Below are positions 59,784 through 64,000 of a stretch of 64,000 bases of DNA, piece by piece (positions within the stretch are counted from its first letter, which is position 1; every line of letters begins with the position of its first letter). Under the pieces are notes generated by a model that was given only the letters and a program-made list of their open reading frames with translations, ran no database searches and was not told the DNA's origin. A program made the position numbers and the translations under genes. The stretch covers positions 186,001 to 250,000 of the forward strand of contig JAHCHX010000004.1 of the NCBI GenBank assembly GCA_026129545.1, given 5' to 3'. Origin of the DNA: Saprospiraceae bacterium. GTDB lineage: Bacteria > Bacteroidota > Bacteroidia > Chitinophagales > Saprospiraceae.

Positions 59784-60197
59784 TTGCATTCGGATACGCC
59801 CGAAGAGGTAGTGCTTTCCATTCTATGTGATTTCGGAGGTGGGCAGCCTGAGCAGGTGATACGCCAAATCTTGCAGCACCTTCTAAAACTTGTTGGGCGG
59901 GTGCCGCGTTTAAAAAAATATCAGAAACAGTTGCGCATCCTCTCGCGTCTTCGAAAGCTGGATGCGGCGACTTTAAATGAGTTCAAAGCCATGCCTATAC
60001 AATATGACATCCACAGTGACACCCTTTACCTTGAAGGCATCGAAAAGGACATCGAAAAGCAGCGACATCAATCGGTAGTCAACCTTCTGAAGTTGGGCAA
60101 GCTCTCCTTAGAAGAAATTGCTATCGTCACGGCGGTTACGGTTGATTATGTGCTGGAAGTACAAAGAGCCATGCAGGCTGGAAACACGAAACACTAA
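59784..60197 (+). pseudogene. C-terminal remnant of an Rpn/YadD-type PD-(D/E)XK nuclease-transposase
   Basis: 137 codons beginning with TTG immediately after repeat B4. The sequence (PEEVVLSILCDFGGGQPEQV, then IRQILQHLLKLVGRVP; ILSRLRKLDAATLNEFKAMP; a tail VVNLLKLGKLSLEEIAIVTA) matches the C-terminal half of a Bacteroidota protein family related to Rpn recombination-promoting nucleases. The N-terminal nuclease domain is missing, as upstream sequence is repeat B4 and then the protease gene. The fragment is followed by a terminator. A functional short protein cannot be excluded, but loss of the catalytic domain argues for decay. Confidence 0.65.
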
Positions 60198-60228
60198 GCA
60201 GCTGAAATGCTGCGGCTTGCAAGAAACA

Positions 60229-60265
60229 GAAGCCCCGTCAGGCAACATCTGCCCGACGGGGCTTC
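60229..60265 (+). terminator. Intrinsic terminator after the Rpn fragment
   Basis: GAAGCCCCGTC (60229-60239) pairs with GACGGGGCTTC (60255-60265), with GGCA/TGCC extending inside, followed by GTTGTAATTT. Stable 15-bp stem. Confidence 0.75.
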
Positions 60266-60266
60266 G

Positions 60267-60296
60267 TTGTAATTTGTCCTGAGCGACGTACTTTTG
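60267..60296 (+). promoter_or_regulatory. Promoter for the OmpH-like gene (TTG-N19-TACTTTTG)
   Basis: TTG at 60267-60269, 19 nt, then TACTTTTG at 60289-60296: the best two-box match to the Bacteroidota consensus in the window. It lies 39 nt before the ATG at 60336 and rules out the upstream ATG at 60294. Confidence 0.6.
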
Positions 60297-60335
60297 TGCC
60301 GAACAGAATACATTCATTATTCACACAACTTTTTG

Positions 60336-60929
60336 ATGAAAAATCTCCCACTCATTCTCAATATCATCCTTTTCGCCCTTGTGGGGCATCTGTATTACCT
60401 AAATCTGAAAAAACCTCAGTCCGCTGAGTCAAAGGAGATATTGCCCGCTCCATCCCAAGCGGGCGGTGTGAAAATAGCATGGGTCAATGCCGACACGCTC
60501 AACGAAAAATATGAGTGGCTCAAGCAACAAAAGCAAATCATAGAGCAACGCCTCGCCAATGCCGAGAAAAGCTTGCAAGCCAAGGAAGAGGCGCTCATGC
60601 GTGATGCCGCTGCTTTGCAAGAACGATACGCGACAGGCACCATGACCCAAAAAGACGCGGAAAAAGAACAATCGGCCCTGATGCAGCGCAGCCAAAAATT
60701 GGAAGACGAAAAAATGCGCCTCAGCAAGTCGCTCTCCGACGACCAAAAAAAGGCAATGGACAATCTCTATTCCAATCTGGAAGCCAAGCTCAAGGAAATA
60801 TCCGGGCAAATCGGCTACGATTACATCCTCTCTTACCAACGCGGCGCCCAAATCCTGCTGGCCAACGATAGCCTCGACATTACCAAGCAGGTGTTGGATA
60901 TGCTCAACGCCCAAGAGGAGAAGAAATAA
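60336..60929 (+). CDS. OmpH/Skp-like protein with N-terminal membrane anchor
   Basis: 197 residues from the ATG at 60336 (MKNLPLILNIILFALVGHLY); the ATG at 60294 is inside the promoter. The hydrophobic N-terminus has no clear signal-peptidase site (GHLYYLNLKKPQ) and probably remains as an anchor, unlike the two OmpH genes at 30-31 kb. The body is a long coiled coil (EWLKQQKQIIEQRLANAEKS ... ALMRDAAALQERYATGTMTQ), and the tail GYDYILSYQRGAQILLANDS matches the Skp end. Likely a membrane-tethered periplasmic chaperone. The GNAT gene follows at 34 nt. Confidence 0.85.
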   Translation: MKNLPLILNIILFALVGHLYYLNLKKPQSAESKEILPAPSQAGGVKIAWVNADTLNEKYEWLKQQKQIIEQRLANAEKSLQAKEEALMRDAAALQERYATGTMTQKDAEKEQSALMQRSQKLEDEKMRLSKSLSDDQKKAMDNLYSNLEAKLKEISGQIGYDYILSYQRGAQILLANDSLDITKQVLDMLNAQEEKK

Positions 60930-60962
60930 CCTTCCAGAAATTCCCAGAACTGCTCTTTCCCT

Positions 60963-61451
60963 ATGGCTATCTTGTTGGAACAAGCCACCCCCGCCGATAT
61001 ACCGCGCATTGTCGCATTGGCGCATCGGATATGGCGAGTGCATTATCCGCCTATCATCGGCGAGCAACAGGTCGAGTATATGCTCGCACGCACATACAGT
61101 GCCGAGGCACTGCAACGACAAATGGAAGAAGGGCAAGTGTTTTATCTGGCAATGGAGGCAGGCGAGGTGTTGGGTTTTTTATCGGTCAGCGACAAAGGCG
61201 AGGGTCGCTATTTTCTTCACAAATTTTACCTCGACAACGAAAAGCGCGGGCGTGGCCTTGGCCAAAAGGTGTTCGACCAATTGCTCGCTCATTGCCCTGC
61301 CATGCGCGAGTTGCGTCTCACCGTCAATCGCCAGAACTACAAGAGCGTCAATTTTTATTTCAAAATAGGCTTTGTCATAGAAAAATGCTTGGACATCCCT
61401 ATCGGCGAGGGATACGAGATGAACGATTTTCAGATGCTTCTCAAAAAATGA
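60963..61451 (+). CDS. GNAT-family N-acetyltransferase
   Basis: 162 residues. GNAT motifs: ATPADIPRIVALAHRIWRVH, LGFLSVSDKGEGRYFLHKFY and the acetyl-CoA loop NEKRGRGLGQKVFDQLLAH (R/Q-x-x-G-x-G/A), then VNRQNYKSVNFYFKIGFVIE. It transfers an acetyl group from acetyl-CoA to an unknown amine. The stop overlaps the start of the EamA transporter (ATGA at 61448-61451), indicating translational coupling, so the transported compound and the acetylated substrate might be related; this is speculation. Confidence 0.9.
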   Translation: MAILLEQATPADIPRIVALAHRIWRVHYPPIIGEQQVEYMLARTYSAEALQRQMEEGQVFYLAMEAGEVLGFLSVSDKGEGRYFLHKFYLDNEKRGRGLGQKVFDQLLAHCPAMRELRLTVNRQNYKSVNFYFKIGFVIEKCLDIPIGEGYEMNDFQMLLKK

Positions 61452-62344
61452 CGAACGATGGAAACATGACCCGCGCCTACCTCGCCCTCGCTGCCATCTG
61501 CATCATCTGGGGCACCACATACACTGCCATCAAATATGCCGTCCGCGATTTCCCGCCCTTTTTGCTCGTCGGCATTCGCCAGACGGCTGCTGGCCTGCTG
61601 TTGCTCGGAATTGCTTGGATGAGCGGCCGGTTTGTATGGCCCAACCCGCAATATGCCTTTCGACAAACCGTCACCGGCTTGGCCACCATCACGGGCGGCA
61701 ATGGCTTCATCACATGGGGGATGCAATACGTTTCGTCGGGATTGGCGGCGCTCATAGGCTCGCTCACGCCCGTCATGGTCGTTTTGATTTCGCTGACGTG
61801 GCAAGGTTCCGAACGCATCAACACCCGCGTTGTGTTGGGCGTGTTGCTGGGTTTTGGAGGTCTGGCGTTGATTTTTAGCGAAGGGTGGCAGGATTTTATG
61901 AAACCGGAGTATCGCTGGGGCATTGCGGGCTGTTTCGCCTCCTGCTTCACTTGGTCGCTCGGCACGGTCATGGCCAAGCAGTGGAATGCTCCCCAAGTGT
62001 CGCCTCTCCTGAACGCCGGCCTACAGATTTTCGCCGGGGGGCTGGGTGGTTTGGCGTTGAGTGCCCTGTTCGATTCCAGCCATGCTATTCACCACACCGT
62101 CGAGAGTTGGGCGTCCATGTTGTACCTTGTCGTCGTAGGGTCGGCATTGGCTTTCACCTTTTATATGTACGCGCTCAAACACCTAAGCGCCACCGTTTCC
62201 TCGCTCTACACCTACATCAATCCTGTGGTGGCGATTTTGCTTGGGTGGTTGTGGCTCGGCGAGGCGCTCACCGTGGAAATAGCCGTCGGGATGGTGGTGA
62301 CGATTGCGGGCGTTTGGCTCGTGAACGTGGGCGCGAGGCGATAA
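61448..62344 (+). CDS. EamA/DMT-superfamily transporter
   Basis: 298 residues from the ATG at 61448, which overlaps the GNAT stop; ATG 61466 (MTRAYLALAAICIIWGTTYT) is an alternative. Ten predicted helices form two EamA repeats: ICIIWGTTYTAIKYAVRDFP, GLATITGGNGFITWGMQYVS, SGLAALIGSLTPVMVVLISL for the first; FASCFTWSLGTVMAKQW, LYLVVVGSALAFTFYMYALK and SSLYTYINPVVAILLGWLWL for the second. Exporters of amino acids or metabolites belong to this family; the substrate is unknown. The stop abuts the convergent CorC gene stop at 62345. Confidence 0.92.
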   Translation: MTNDGNMTRAYLALAAICIIWGTTYTAIKYAVRDFPPFLLVGIRQTAAGLLLLGIAWMSGRFVWPNPQYAFRQTVTGLATITGGNGFITWGMQYVSSGLAALIGSLTPVMVVLISLTWQGSERINTRVVLGVLLGFGGLALIFSEGWQDFMKPEYRWGIAGCFASCFTWSLGTVMAKQWNAPQVSPLLNAGLQIFAGGLGGLALSALFDSSHAIHHTVESWASMLYLVVVGSALAFTFYMYALKHLSATVSSLYTYINPVVAILLGWLWLGEALTVEIAVGMVVTIAGVWLVNVGARR

Positions 62345-63655
62345 TCAAGTCGGCTGGGTCGGCACGTCATCCACCAGACGGATTTTCATCAGGGTCAGGA
62401 TGTTTTGTTTCCGCTCCAGAATAACGACTTCATATTTGTCAATCATAAGCACCTCGTTGTTGGGCGGAATGCGGCCAAAACGATTGAGAACAAGGCCGTT
62501 GAGCGTGTTGTATTGCTTGTTTTCGAGAAATGGATACGGCAGGTAGTTGTTCAGGTCATGCAACGGCGCGATGCCCGAAACGGTGAAGGAACCATCCTCG
62601 TTTTTGACCACAGGGTCTGTTTCCTCGTCATATTCATCCCTGATTTCGCCTACCAGTTCCTCCAAAATATCTTCCAGCGCAATCAGCCCCTCCGTGCCTC
62701 CGTATTCGTCAATCACGACGCTCAGGTGAATGCGTTTTGTCTGAAAATCCTTGAGGATGCGATTGAGCCGGGCCGAGTTGTACACATATTGGACAGGGCG
62801 CAGCAGGTCTCGAATTTGCCAGTCGGGACGTTGTATGTTTTCCCTAAAAATGTCTTTGGCGAAAACGATGCCGAGGATATTGTCTATGTCGTTTTCATAA
62901 ACCGGAACCCGCGAGTAGCCGCTTTCAATCAGTTTCTCCAAAATCTTCTCTTTGGGGGTATTGACTTCAAGGGCAAAAATGTTTTTGCGCGGCACCATCA
63001 CCTGTTGCGCCGTCAATTCCGAAAAATCAAACGCCTTTTGAATAATCTGGAAATTGTCCTCCTTGATAGCGCCACTTTTTTGGCTTTGTTTCATAAGCAA
63101 TCGCAACTCATCGGCGCTGTGCGCTTCATGCTCGTCAACAGGGGCGATGCCGATGCCTTTAAGCACAAAATTGGCAAAACCGTTGAGCACCCATATTGCC
63201 GGGCGGAAGAGAAAGAAAAACATCCTCATCGGTAGCGATACTGCCAAAGTAGTCTCTTCCGGCTTGCGTATGGCGATGGATTTGGGCGCCAGCTCGCCAA
63301 ACACGATGTGCAAAACAGTAATCAGCGCAAATGCTACGGGCAGGGCGATTTTGTGCGCCAAATCCGGCGACAACTCCACACCCACAGCATGAAAAATCGA
63401 AAGCAGCAATTTGGATACAACAGGCTCGCCTATCCACCCCAAGCCCAAGCTCGCCAGCGTGATGCCCAATTGAGTGGCAGAGAGGTAAGCATCCAGATGA
63501 TTCAGCATGTTTTGCGCCAAACCAGCCAGCCTATTGCCCTTTTGCGCGCTCAACTCAATCTGCGAGTAGCGGACTTTCACAATGGCAAATTCGGCTGCGA
63601 CAAAAAAACCATTCAGCGCCACGAGAAAAAGGGTCAAAAAAACGTCCAGTAGCAT
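62345..63655 (-). CDS. CNNM/CorC-type (hemolysin family) membrane protein with CBS domains
   Basis: 436 residues. DUF21 membrane domain (LNGFFVAAEFAIVKVRYSQI, DAYLSATQLGITLASLGLGW, IVFGELAPKSIAIRKPEETT) with about four helices, then a CBS pair (QVMVPRKNIFALEVNTPKEK, YSRVPVYENDIDNILGIVFA, LSVVIDEYGGTEGLIALEDI). A C-terminal CorC_HlyC domain follows (NEDGSFTVSGIAPLHDLNNY, LNGLVLNRFGRIPP). Such proteins are linked to magnesium/cobalt efflux or to membrane integrity. Single gene, convergent with the EamA transporter with no gap. Confidence 0.92.
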   Translation of the reverse strand: MLLDVFLTLFLVALNGFFVAAEFAIVKVRYSQIELSAQKGNRLAGLAQNMLNHLDAYLSATQLGITLASLGLGWIGEPVVSKLLLSIFHAVGVELSPDLAHKIALPVAFALITVLHIVFGELAPKSIAIRKPEETTLAVSLPMRMFFFLFRPAIWVLNGFANFVLKGIGIAPVDEHEAHSADELRLLMKQSQKSGAIKEDNFQIIQKAFDFSELTAQQVMVPRKNIFALEVNTPKEKILEKLIESGYSRVPVYENDIDNILGIVFAKDIFRENIQRPDWQIRDLLRPVQYVYNSARLNRILKDFQTKRIHLSVVIDEYGGTEGLIALEDILEELVGEIRDEYDEETDPVVKNEDGSFTVSGIAPLHDLNNYLPYPFLENKQYNTLNGLVLNRFGRIPPNNEVLMIDKYEVVILERKQNILTLMKIRLVDDVPTQPT

Positions 63656-63753
63656 ATAGTTGGGTTAATGCAGGAATTTCGCTGCAAAGAACGCCAAAAC
63701 TCGGCCTCTAAGTAGCGGCTGCATGCGCCAATCTTTCCTACCTTGCCCTCAAA

Positions 63754-64000
63754 ATGTCACAGATGAGACTCACCTATTGGATGCTCGCCGCCTTATTTGC
63801 CTTGTTCGCACTCGTCCAGTACAACGACCCCGACCCCATCCCGTGGATATTGCTCTACGGCGGCGTGACGGTTCATTTCATCATGGCCGCCACGAACAAA
63901 ATGTATCGCTTGGCCGTCTGGATTTGGTTGGGAGGTTGCGTGGCATGGGCGGCCATGCTGCTGCCGGATTTCGTTGATTGGATACGCATGGGAAGCCCCA
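63754..64000 (+). CDS. TMEM220-family membrane protein (3' end outside window)
   Basis: Starts at ATG 63754 (MSQMRLTYWMLAALFALFAL), or 63763 (MRLTYWM). Helices AALFALFALVQYNDPDPIPW, ILLYGGVTVHFIMAATNK and LAVWIWLGGCVAWAAMLLPD, with the conserved QxNDPDP motif, match TMEM220. The family has no known function. It runs off the end of the window (82 codons visible). Confidence 0.8.
   Translation, partial: MSQMRLTYWMLAALFALFALVQYNDPDPIPWILLYGGVTVHFIMAATNKMYRLAVWIWLGGCVAWAAMLLPDFVDWIRMGSP

Noticed and set aside
61031..61447. N-terminal extension of the EamA transporter frame
   Set aside because: It overlaps the GNAT gene in another frame and has Arg-rich, non-membrane content. The transporter fits a start at the ATGA overlap at 61448.
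1..64000. tRNA, rRNA, tmRNA, riboswitch or CRISPR genes
   Set aside because: Reading the gaps showed no cloverleaf ends with a TTCGAATC-type arm, no conserved rRNA segments and no array. A covariance search could still find a small RNA.

Overview
The window looks like a chromosomal segment of a gliding Bacteroidota bacterium, most likely in or near the Saprospiraceae (Saprospiria); the lineage call is inference. The evidence is a porP-gldK-gldL-gldM-gldN cluster (47.6-53.6 kb), a PorV homologue (15.8-17.0 kb), one protein with a CHU_C/gliding-associated (type B) C-terminus and three with type A C-terminal sorting domains of the type IX secretion system (T9SS), promoters of the Bacteroidota form TAnnTTTG, GSCFA and TMEM220 proteins, and weak Shine-Dalgarno signals.

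Layout. 0-10 kb: the end of an OmpA/PD40 protein, a 2035-residue T9SS adhesin with 18 Ig/PKD-like repeats, and a TPR sensor histidine kinase. 10-15 kb (mostly minus strand): PhoD-like phosphatase, an intergenic island of small inverted-repeat elements, S41 protease, alpha/beta hydrolase, and a hypothetical gene divergent from a HTH/coiled-coil gene across a large palindrome. 15.7-19.6 kb: porV, an ATP-grasp protein, a PAP2-like membrane protein and smpB. 19.8-24.6 kb: two T9SS cargo proteins, the first a metalloprotease preceded by an octanucleotide repeat. 24.6-41 kb: mainly housekeeping (SMUG2-type glycosylase, aroA, PfkB kinase, sodium symporter, ABC ATPase, two OmpH/Skp proteins, Kdo transferase, FAD oxidase, mnmD, purE, purK, ppa). 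41.1-42.6 kb: two arsenosugar-associated genes. 43-54 kb: a secreted esterase, a DUF218 protein, a YyaL-type protein and the T9SS/gliding motor genes. 54-64 kb: Smr, HGSNAT-like, GSCFA, a two-gene unit with a zinc-ribbon trypsin-like protease, a broken Rpn-type gene, a third OmpH-like gene, GNAT, EamA transporter, CorC/HlyC-type protein and a truncated TMEM220 gene.

How they work together. PorV, PorP and GldK-N belong to the machine that exports and anchors the four recognised cargo proteins (adhesin, metalloprotease, propeller-like protein, esterase). OmpH/Skp chaperones and Kdo transferase serve the same outer membrane.

The least expected content is between the genes. There are at least five families of short non-coding inverted-repeat elements (called A, B, C, D and a single MITE here). 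Some are nested: C2 lies inside A3 with an 8-bp target duplication, and B2 lies inside A2 between purK and purE. Some supply the stop codons of neighbouring genes. No tRNA, rRNA, CRISPR array or full-length transposase was seen.
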